Positions 1-5,321 of a DNA stretch of 11,003 bases are shown here, piece by piece (within the stretch, counting starts at the first letter, position 1; each line of letters opens with the position of its first letter). The notes under the pieces were generated by a model. The model did no database searches and had not been told where the DNA came from. It saw only the letters and a program-made list of their open reading frames with translations. The stretch lies in the NCBI GenBank assembly GCA_937952285.1, contig CALFZE010000101.1:1-11003 (forward strand). Direction: 5' to 3'. A program made the position numbers and the translations under genes. The DNA comes from UBA2428 sp002343545. GTDB taxonomy: Bacteria; Bdellovibrionota; UBA2428.

Positions 1-759
1 CACGACGTCGAAGTGGTCGTCGCGTAAGGGCATCGACTCCGAGTTGGCCTCGACGAAGTCTGCGCGCGGGAAACTCGCCAGCGTCGCGCGGGCCCGCTTC
101 AGATAGAAGGGGCTGATATCGAGACCCGTCACGTGCAGATCGGGCAAGTTCGTCTTAAGAAAATTCAAGTAGCGGCCCGTACCGCAGGGCACGTCGAGAA
201 GATGGAAAACTTTTTCGCCGCCGGGAACGTAGCCGCGCTCGTCGAGCCAACGCCGGATCCAGGGGAAGGTTTGGCGGCGCATGGCGTCCGCCCCGCCCGC
301 AAAAACCATTTCGACTTGGTGATCGTAGAGTTCCGCGGAGGCTTCGCTCAGGTAACCGTCGGTCTGAAAATGAAAGTTCTGCGTGTAGTAACGCGGAAAT
401 TGCCCCGTGTGCACGTCCTCGGGAAGGTCCTGCACGCGCTTCTCGCGTTGGCGGGTCGCGACGCGCGCGAGATCGCGGAAGACCCCGAAGGTCGAGCGCG
501 CGAATTCGATAGGATGGTCGAGCGGGTCCCGCTCGGGCAATCGGTAGACCCCTTCCCGCAGATTCGCGCGGTCGCGCTCGAAAAGCCGAAGAAGATCCGC
601 GAGAACTTCCTTCGTGCTGGGCAGGCTCTCGCGGATTTCTTCGCTTGGGCGACGGCCGAGCAAGACGTTGCCGAGCATGCTTTGGCCTAAGAAGCGCGAA
701 ACCCGCCAACCTTGGCGGGTCCAGTAGAGCGCGTCCTCGAAGCGGCTCGGCAACTTCAT
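1..759 (-). CDS. Class I SAM-dependent methyltransferase, 3'-truncated by window edge
   Basis: The reading frame opens at ATG 759 and stays open for 253 codons to base 1, so the C-terminus lies outside the window. Residues 188-197 read LDVPCGTGRY, the glycine-rich SAM-binding motif I; TGLDIS at 211-216 supplies the acidic residue after strand 2, and FVEANSESMPL (235-245) fits motif II. It is therefore a Rossmann-fold methyltransferase. About 185 residues precede the catalytic core, including the Tyr/Gln-rich stretch YYTQNFHFQTDGYLSEAS (124-141), which looks like a family-specific extension. The substrate cannot be read from the sequence. It starts 12 bp after the glutaredoxin stop and is probably the third gene of the bolA-grx operon; only a weak GAG lies upstream. 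A near-perfect inverted repeat lies within codons 14-20. Family call is firm, specific role unknown. Confidence 0.85.
   Translation of the reverse strand, partial: MKLPSRFEDALYWTRQGWRVSRFLGQSMLGNVLLGRRPSEEIRESLPSTKEVLADLLRLFERDRANLREGVYRLPERDPLDHPIEFARSTFGVFRDLARVATRQREKRVQDLPEDVHTGQFPRYYTQNFHFQTDGYLSEASAELYDHQVEMVFAGGADAMRRQTFPWIRRWLDERGYVPGGEKVFHLLDVPCGTGRYLNFLKTNLPDLHVTGLDISPFYLKRARATLASFPRADFVEANSESMPLRDDHFDVV
701..720 (-). other. Inverted repeat in the early coding region of the methyltransferase
   Basis: On the minus strand ACCCGCCA and TGGCGGGT form an 8-bp GC-rich stem with a four-base loop, about 40 nt after the methyltransferase start. In mRNA it could slow ribosomes or act as an attenuator. 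There is no T tract, so it is not a standard terminator. It may simply reflect the codons for TRQGWRV. Confidence 0.4.
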
Positions 760-771
760 GCGAGACTCGGC

Positions 772-1107
772 TTAGGCGCCGGCGGGGCCCAGTTTTTCGG
801 CGAAGAGCTTTTCGAGCTCGCCGCTTTGGGCCATCTCGGTGGTGATGTCGGAGCCGCCGATGAACTCGCCCTTCACGTAGACTTGCGGGATCGTCGGCCA
901 GTTCGCGTAGGTCTTCACGCCGCTGCGGATGGCGTCGTTCTCGAGCACGTTGATGCCTTTGAAGGGCCGGCCGAAGTGCCGCATGATTTGCACGACCCGA
1001 CCCGAGAAACCACACATGGGGAAGTCGGGCGTTCCCTTCATGAAAACGACGATGTCGTTTCCGCGAACTTCGGCGTCGATGAACTTGAGGGCTTCTTCAT
1101 GCGTCAT
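772..1107 (-). CDS. grxD: Monothiol glutaredoxin, Grx4/GrxD type (CGFS)
   Basis: A 111-residue protein with the single-cysteine active site CGFS (residues 32-35), the preceding MKGTP segment (23-27), the cis-proline TIP (72-74) and the GGSD glutathione-binding turn (84-87). These mark the Grx4/GrxD class, which binds a glutathione-ligated [2Fe-2S] cluster and passes it on, usually with a BolA partner, rather than reducing disulfides. The chosen ATG at 1107 overlaps the bolA stop in an ATGA junction, with GAAGGA upstream as ribosome binding site. An in-frame ATG at 1119 would add four residues but lies within that GGATGG, leaving no usable spacing. Direct coupling to bolA strongly supports function as a cytoplasmic BolA-Grx Fe-S complex. 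Length and motifs are complete. Confidence 0.95.
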   Translation of the reverse strand: MTHEEALKFIDAEVRGNDIVVFMKGTPDFPMCGFSGRVVQIMRHFGRPFKGINVLENDAIRSGVKTYANWPTIPQVYVKGEFIGGSDITTEMAQSGELEKLFAEKLGPAGA

Positions 1108-1346
1108 ACTTTGGACCATCCTTCGGGAGTATATGTCTTGAGCGCGAGGGCGTGCAAAGGACCTTTCAGCTCCTGTGAAAAGGCGCCCATGACGAGGCGA
1201 TGCTGCTCGATCCGGCTCTTCCCCTCGAACTGCGGCGACACGACCACGGCGTCAAAATGGTCGCCACGGCCCGTCAAATCCTGAATATAGACCTCCGCGT
1301 CGGGGATCTTCGCTTGAATCGCTCGCACCATCTCTTCAATCGTCAC
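1104..1346 (-). CDS. bolA: BolA-family protein (IbaG/BolA-like), GTG start
   Basis: An 80-residue protein with the complete BolA core: the early segment MVRAIQAKIPDAEVYIQDL, then GDHFDAVVVSPQFEGKSRIEQHR (residues 29-50) with the conserved His30 and His49, and the C-terminal signature ALKTYTPEGW. BolA proteins form complexes with monothiol glutaredoxins in which a His ligand from BolA helps bind the [2Fe-2S] cluster; they act in Fe-S trafficking and stress responses. The start is GTG at 1346, chosen because CTAGGAG sits seven bases upstream and the protein begins exactly where the family does. The same frame stays open far upstream (to about 2522), but that part is antisense to the oxidoreductase and has no BolA character. 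The stop overlaps the glutaredoxin start (ATGA). IbaG/BolA2-like is more likely than full-length BolA because it is short. Confidence 0.93.
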   Translation of the reverse strand: MTIEEMVRAIQAKIPDAEVYIQDLTGRGDHFDAVVVSPQFEGKSRIEQHRLVMGAFSQELKGPLHALALKTYTPEGWSKV

Positions 1347-1359
1347 CCCTTTTCTCCTA

Positions 1360-1385
1360 GGCTTGGGGGGCGGGCCTTTCAAGCC
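1360..1385. promoter_or_regulatory. Inverted repeat in the divergent bolA / oxidoreductase gap
   Basis: GGCTTG and CAAGCC are separated by 14 bases in the 51-bp gap between the divergent GTG of bolA (1346) and ATG of the oxidoreductase (1398). The position would suit an operator shared by both genes, but the arms are only 6 bp, and no convincing sigma70 -35/-10 pair is visible in so short a gap. The promoters may lie inside the opposite coding regions. Confidence 0.25.
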
Positions 1386-1397
1386 GCGGAGAGGGAT

Positions 1398-2447
1398 ATG
1401 GAAAACTCGACCGAAATCCTGGATTTGCTCATCGTGGGGGCCGGCCCGGCCGGACTGGCGGCGGCCGTCGAGGCCCAGCGCGGGGGCGTGCGCAACCTGC
1501 TCGTGCTCGAGAAGGGGCCGTCGCATTCGACGATGATCCGGACCTTCTACAAAGAAGGCAAGCGCGTGGACGCGCGCTACGCCGGGCTCGACGCGATCTG
1601 CTTGGGACTGATGTGCCTGAAGGACGGCAACCGGGAGAGCTTCCTGGGTCTCATGGACCACGTCATCGAGCAGGGGCAGATCCCGATCCACTACGGCACG
1701 GAAGTCTGGTCCGTCGTGAAGGGGGCCGACGGGATCTTTGAGGTGAAGACCGCCGCCGGCGCCTTGCACCGGGCGCGCTTCGTCGTGGTCGCCATCGGCA
1801 AGATGGGCAAGCCCAACCAGCCCGACTACTGGAAAGAGATCCCGAACGCGCTCAAGAACAACAAGTCGATTCTTTTCGACATCAACACGCGGCCGCTCGA
1901 AGGCGCCTCCGTGCTCGTGGTGGGGGGCGGCGACAGCGCGTCGGAGTACGTGCAGATGCTCGAACCCAAGAACCGCGTCGCGCTTTCGTACCGACGCGAG
2001 AGCTTTGCCAAGATGAACCCCGTGAACAAGCGGATCCTGGAGGAGCTCATCGCCGCGGGTCGAGCGCGCGCGCTCATGCCTTCCACCGTCTCGAAGGTCG
2101 AGGACGACGCCGGCCGGCCGCGCGTGAGCTTTGCCGAAGCGGGCCACGCGCCCGAAACCTTCGACGCGATCCTCTACGGGTTGGGCGGCATGAGCCCCGT
2201 CGAGTTCTTGCGCACGGCGCACGTCGCGGTGGACCCCGCCAAGGGAGAACCCACGGTGAATGAGCTCAACGAGACGAGCGTCGAGGGGCTCTACGTCGTG
2301 GGCGATCTGCTCGGCAAAGGCAAAGGCGGCGGCAGCATCATCGCGGGCTTCAACTCGGCTTGGAAGTCGGTGCGCGACATCCTGGGCCGACGCATGGGCC
2401 GCCCGCTCGAGCCCGAGTACGTCATGCTCGATCACATGAAGTTCTAG
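1398..2447 (+). CDS. FAD-dependent NAD(P)H oxidoreductase, thioredoxin-reductase-like without CxxC (YpdA/FqrB-like)
   Basis: A 349-residue two-dinucleotide-domain flavoprotein. GAGPAGLAAA (14-23) is the FAD-binding loop, followed by VLEK at 36-39; VVGGGDSASEY (174-184) is the NAD(P)H-binding loop; GLYVVGD near the C-terminus is the second FAD contact typical of this superfamily, followed by a glycine-rich segment. The segment AIGKMGKPNQPDYW is typical of the YpdA / NAD(P)-binding oxidoreductase branch. The only cysteines are Cys68 and Cys73, so there is no redox CxxC of true thioredoxin reductase. Candidates are a low-molecular-weight-thiol disulfide reductase (YpdA-like) or an NADPH:flavodoxin/ferredoxin reductase (FqrB-like, whose Helicobacter members also lack CxxC). 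ATG 1398 is chosen for the upstream GGAGAGG, although spacing is tight; the frame is open back to ATG 1200 but that part overlaps bolA. It is divergent from bolA-grx. Confidence 0.82.
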   Translation: MENSTEILDLLIVGAGPAGLAAAVEAQRGGVRNLLVLEKGPSHSTMIRTFYKEGKRVDARYAGLDAICLGLMCLKDGNRESFLGLMDHVIEQGQIPIHYGTEVWSVVKGADGIFEVKTAAGALHRARFVVVAIGKMGKPNQPDYWKEIPNALKNNKSILFDINTRPLEGASVLVVGGGDSASEYVQMLEPKNRVALSYRRESFAKMNPVNKRILEELIAAGRARALMPSTVSKVEDDAGRPRVSFAEAGHAPETFDAILYGLGGMSPVEFLRTAHVAVDPAKGEPTVNELNETSVEGLYVVGDLLGKGKGGGSIIAGFNSAWKSVRDILGRRMGRPLEPEYVMLDHMKF

Positions 2448-2700
2448 CGATCGCGACGCGTCCGCGGGGCACGGAATCTGCACCGACGGCGACATGCGAA
2501 GCCGCTGGCAAGAGCGCGACAAGCGTTACCGGAACGTCGATTGGGTTGAAGCGCGCCTGACGGAAGCCCTTTCCCGCGCGGATTCGCGCGAGATCAAGCG
2601 AATCCTGTCGAATCACTTTCGGTGGCGAAGCTCCACCGTCCACTCACGTCGCCTCGAGAGGCCCTCTCCGGCCAAATTTGGCCGGAGAGGCTCAAGTCCC
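2448..2700. other. Hairpin-rich convergent gap without a supportable gene
   Basis: The 253 bp between the convergent stops of the oxidoreductase and gshB hold no gene I can support. A plus-strand frame from ATG 2494 is open and begins protein-like (MRSRWQERDKRYRNVDWVE), but has no stop until 3723, deep in antisense to gshB. Three hairpins are present: CGCGCG-GATT-CGCGCG (2575-2590), CGGTGG-N7-CCACCG (2620-2638) and the perfect palindrome 2663-2690. The region could be only 3' UTRs, or hide a structured RNA. Confidence 0.5.
2663..2690. terminator. Perfect 28-bp palindrome, probable bidirectional transcription end
   Basis: CCTCTCCGGCCAAA and its exact reverse complement abut, giving a hairpin of 12 bp with an AATT loop on either strand. 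It sits 10 bp from the gshB stop and 215 bp after the oxidoreductase stop, where a shared terminator for convergent genes is expected. Neither side has a T tract, so intrinsic termination is uncertain; it may instead block RNA decay or bind a protein. Confidence 0.5.
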
Positions 2701-3672
2701 CTACGCGGTACGGGATTGGCGGAGTTTTTCGATTTCGTCGACGAGATCGACTTGGATGCGGGAGTTTTGGACGAGGTTGATCTGCACGAGGGCCGAGGGG
2801 CTCGTGATGTTGATCTCACTCACGACGTCGCCGATGAAGTCGAGGCCCAAGAGGTAGAGGCCCTTGGGCGTGAGACGATCGGCGATGAGGCGCGAGGCCT
2901 CGAGCTGACGGGGGGTCGGCGTCCACGCGGCGCTCGAGGCACCCTGGTGCAGGTTCGCGAGGCGCGAACCCGCGCGCGGGACTCGCAACACGCTCCCGAG
3001 CACGCGGCGGTTCATGACGAGGATGCGGAGGTCGCCGCTCTTCGTGATTTCTTCTTGGTAGGGCTGCACGACAACCTCGGGGGCCCAACGCTCCCAGTAG
3101 GCGCGGACTTCGGCTTCGGGCGCGTCGGGCTTGAGGAAGGTCACGCCGATGCCGGAGCATTCGTGCACGGGCTTGAGCACGGCCTCGGGGCGCGAGGCCC
3201 GCACGGCCCGGAGCGTCTCTTCGAAGCTGCGGCAGAGCTGCGTCGGGATCGAGAGCTCGGGGAACTCCATCGGCAAGAGATGCTCGCTGTAGCTCGTCGC
3301 CGCCGTCGGGTCGTTGATCTGCAGGATGGATTTCGGGGCCGCGGCAAAATGCCTCGCGTAGGCGCGAAAGGCATCGTCCACCGGAGGATCTTTGCGCTGG
3401 AGGATAACGGCGTAGTCCGTGATGGGGCGTCGCTCCACCGGCCCAACCGAGATGAAGAGCGAGTTCTCGGGTTCGCACTCGAGAACGTTCTGCACGGGAA
3501 GTTCCGCGAGGTAACGCTCCGAGGGGAGCGAAGTGTCCGTCTTCGAAAGATCGAGCCAATCGACTTCGATGCCGCGCGAAAGGAGTTCTTCGGTCAAACG
3601 CAAGCTCGTGTCGAACTTGGGTTGGATCTTAATCAAGGGATCAACGCAAACGAGATAACGCGGCTTGGTCAT
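2701..3672 (-). CDS. gshB: Glutathione synthetase (ATP-grasp)
   Basis: A 323-residue protein close in length to E. coli GshB and collinear with it. It joins gamma-glutamylcysteine and glycine with ATP to make glutathione in the cytosol. Visible family blocks are VCVDPLIKI (8-16), ILQRKDPPVDDAF (90-102), INDP (109-112), the ATP-grasp lysine strand AVLKP (164-168), KSGDLRILV (201-209), NLHQGAS (230-236), GLDFIGD (266-272) and the Mg/nucleotide-binding EINITSP (276-282). The glycine-rich loop after LKP reads HECSGIG rather than the usual DGxGG, a modest departure. ATG 3672 is chosen because AGGA lies eight bases upstream; the frame extends to 3729 without a better ribosome site. A perfect TATAAT lies upstream. 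gshA is not in the window. Glutathione links this gene to the nearby Grx4-BolA pair. Confidence 0.93.
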   Translation of the reverse strand: MTKPRYLVCVDPLIKIQPKFDTSLRLTEELLSRGIEVDWLDLSKTDTSLPSERYLAELPVQNVLECEPENSLFISVGPVERRPITDYAVILQRKDPPVDDAFRAYARHFAAAPKSILQINDPTAATSYSEHLLPMEFPELSIPTQLCRSFEETLRAVRASRPEAVLKPVHECSGIGVTFLKPDAPEAEVRAYWERWAPEVVVQPYQEEITKSGDLRILVMNRRVLGSVLRVPRAGSRLANLHQGASSAAWTPTPRQLEASRLIADRLTPKGLYLLGLDFIGDVVSEINITSPSALVQINLVQNSRIQVDLVDEIEKLRQSRTA

Positions 3673-3711
3673 GACTTTTTTCCTAGCGCCTTGGGGGCTC
3701 CAAAGACAGGG

Positions 3712-3717
3712 ATTATA
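3712..3717 (-). promoter_or_regulatory. Candidate -10 box for gshB
   Basis: The minus strand carries a perfect TATAAT 40 bases before the gshB ATG, predicting a leader of roughly 33 nt that includes the AGGA site. The -35 region at 17-bp spacing is GTCAAA, a poor match. On the plus strand the same bases read TATAAC (3714-3719), with TTGGGG 17 bp upstream, so a back-to-back promoter for the porin gene is possible but weaker. Confidence 0.45.
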
Positions 3718-3789
3718 ACGTGAGGCCAAGGAACTTTGACTCGACGCGCCCCATCCCGGGCACGACGGTCAGTGGAGGTAGTTTTCACT

Positions 3790-5238
3790 ATGAAGAAAAT
3801 TTTGAGCATCACCGCGCTTCCGCTTCTCGCGGGCGGAGTCCTCAACGCGCAAGCGGCGGGCTTCGAAAAGGGCATCAGCTGGGGCGCCCGTTCGGCCGGC
3901 ATGGGCGGTAACGCCGTGTCGACGAGCACGGGTCCGGAGGCCCTCTACTTCAACCCGTCGGGGCTCGCCTCGGGTCCGGGCTTTGGCACGACCGTGCAGT
4001 TCTCGCCGACCTGGGTCAACGTGAGCGGCCCGGCCTTGCAGTCGAACGTCGTCGTCGACAGCAAGAAGCAAACGATCCCCTTCGCGGGCGTCCTCGGTAG
4101 CTACGGCGTGAACGAAGATCTCTCTTTCGGCGTCGGCGTCTACGCGGCCGGCGGCCTTCGCGCCGTTTACGAAGGATTGGACGTCGCGGCCCTCAACGCG
4201 AACTTCGACGGATTCTCCGGTACCACGAAATCCGAGCTCACCATGATCGAGGCTTCGCTCGGCGGCGCCTACCGCATCATGCCGGGCCTCAAAGTCGGCG
4301 CTTCCTGGCGCGCGGCCTTCGTGACGGGCAACTTCCAATCGACGGTGCTGCAGTCCACGGACCTGGGCGCCATCAGCGCGCAGCTCGCCGGCAACTCGCT
4401 CAACGTCCTTACGACCGCCGGATTGAAAGATTTGACGGCGAAAAACTTTGCCGGCTTCCGCCTCGGCGCCCAGTACGAACCCGAGGGCGCGAACTGGGGC
4501 GCGGGCCTGAGCGTCCGTACGCCGATCACGATCAAGATGAAGGGCGCGACCCACGCGACGAACAAAGCGTACTTCGATGGCACCGGTCCCCTTGCCGGCA
4601 TCGAAGCTACGAATGCCGCGAACGAAATCGTCGAAGCGACGGGTGGCGAAGGAACGGCGGAAGCCAGCTTCCCGACCCAAATCGCACTCGGTTCGCATTT
4701 CGACCTCATGGACAAGAAGCTTCGCTTGCACGTGGGCTATAGCTGGGCGAACTACAAAAGCGTATCCAAGATCGACGTGGGCGGCAGCGTGACGACAGGC
4801 AAAGTCGTCTCCGATACGCAAATCAACGCCATGACGAACGTCTCGGCGGCGCTCGGCGCCGGCGTCGCGGCGAACGCCAACGGCAAAGCCTCTGACCTGC
4901 CCGACTTCGAAACGAACTGGAAAGACGAACATACGGGTCGTCTCGGCGTCGAATACATGGGCCTCGAGAGCTGGGTGCTTCGCGCGGGCTACGCCATCTC
5001 GACCGCCGTCACGCCGGCCGCTTACGGTCGCGCGACCTTCTCGGCTCCGGGCGCGGGGCACAGCCTCACGGCCGGCGTTGGCAAAGGCTTCCTGGGCAAC
5101 ACGCTCGTCGCCGACCTCGCCCTCGAGTACGGCTGGCAGAAGGGCACGATCGAAGCCTCGACCGCGAACGGCGGTATCGGCGGAGATCAAAAGACCTCGG
5201 CCCTCGGCCTCCACACGGGCGTGAGCTACTTCTTCTAA
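3790..5238 (+). CDS. FadL/OmpP1/TodX-family outer-membrane transporter
   Basis: A 482-residue beta-barrel protein. Residues 1-23 are a Sec signal peptide (MKK, hydrophobic core, cleavage near AQAA/G). The mature N-terminus GFEKGISWGARSAGMGGNAV and the motif ALYFNPSGLA (51-60) are the FadL hatch and NPA-type signature. The later blocks SFPTQIALGSHF, VGYSWANYKSV and the aromatic strand-forming C-terminus ending in SYFF are typical of the barrel and its BAM recognition. The family carries long-chain fatty acids or other hydrophobic molecules across the outer membrane; the substrate here is not known. ATG 3790 is preferred over the upstream ATG 3736 because it gives a proper signal peptide and has GGAGG eleven bases before it. 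The gene ends in a strong terminator, so it is probably monocistronic. It is a FadL-family member, not necessarily fadL itself. Confidence 0.93.
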   Translation: MKKILSITALPLLAGGVLNAQAAGFEKGISWGARSAGMGGNAVSTSTGPEALYFNPSGLASGPGFGTTVQFSPTWVNVSGPALQSNVVVDSKKQTIPFAGVLGSYGVNEDLSFGVGVYAAGGLRAVYEGLDVAALNANFDGFSGTTKSELTMIEASLGGAYRIMPGLKVGASWRAAFVTGNFQSTVLQSTDLGAISAQLAGNSLNVLTTAGLKDLTAKNFAGFRLGAQYEPEGANWGAGLSVRTPITIKMKGATHATNKAYFDGTGPLAGIEATNAANEIVEATGGEGTAEASFPTQIALGSHFDLMDKKLRLHVGYSWANYKSVSKIDVGGSVTTGKVVSDTQINAMTNVSAALGAGVAANANGKASDLPDFETNWKDEHTGRLGVEYMGLESWVLRAGYAISTAVTPAAYGRATFSAPGAGHSLTAGVGKGFLGNTLVADLALEYGWQKGTIEASTANGGIGGDQKTSALGLHTGVSYFF

Positions 5239-5262
5239 GTCTCGCTCGCTAGGTTCGAATCG

Positions 5263-5304
5263 AGGCCGCTTCCGGGCTCAACCCCGGGAGCGGCCTTTGT
5301 ATTT
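5263..5304 (+). terminator. Rho-independent terminator of the FadL-family gene
   Basis: GGCCGCTTCCGGG (5264-5276) pairs with CCCGGGAGCGGCC (5283-5295) across a six-base loop, giving 13 bp with a single G-U pair, extended by A5263-T5296 and followed by TTTGTATTTGT. It lies 24 bp after the porin stop and before the acetoacetyl-CoA synthetase start, so the two genes are likely separate transcription units. Confidence 0.92.
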
Positions 5305-5321
5305 GTGCTAAACCCTTCTCC

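Noticed and set aside
1347..2522. Upstream extension of the bolA frame into a 472-residue protein
   Set aside because: The added ~390 residues are antisense to the flavoprotein and featureless; a strong ribosome site and GTG at 1346 define the normal BolA length.
2600..2710. Possible long-variable-arm tRNA (Leu/Ser type); a T-arm-like GGCTCAAGTCC lies at 2689-2699
   Set aside because: The T loop starts with C, the T stem has a mismatch, no matching 5' acceptor strand or anticodon arm can be drawn, and the 3' end would lie inside gshB.
2494..3723. 409-codon plus-strand frame opposite gshB, with a protein-like first 40 residues
   Set aside because: No stop before it enters gshB antisense and no ribosome site was seen; the body is a GC-bias shadow. 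A short gene confined to 2494-2700 cannot be closed.
3736..3764. TTGACT at 3736-3741 as a -35 box for the porin gene
   Set aside because: At 16-18 bp downstream there is only GC-rich sequence with no -10-like hexamer.
3736..3789. Upstream ATG (3736) as start of the FadL-family protein
   Set aside because: It would put 18 Arg-rich residues before the signal peptide; ATG 3790 has GGAGG ahead of it and a standard export signal.
3769..5214. Long open frame (481 codons) on the minus strand opposite the FadL-family gene
   Set aside because: Its product is Arg/Val/Ala/Asp-rich low-complexity sequence without motifs, the usual shadow of GC-rich codon use; the plus strand has a signal peptide and full family pattern.
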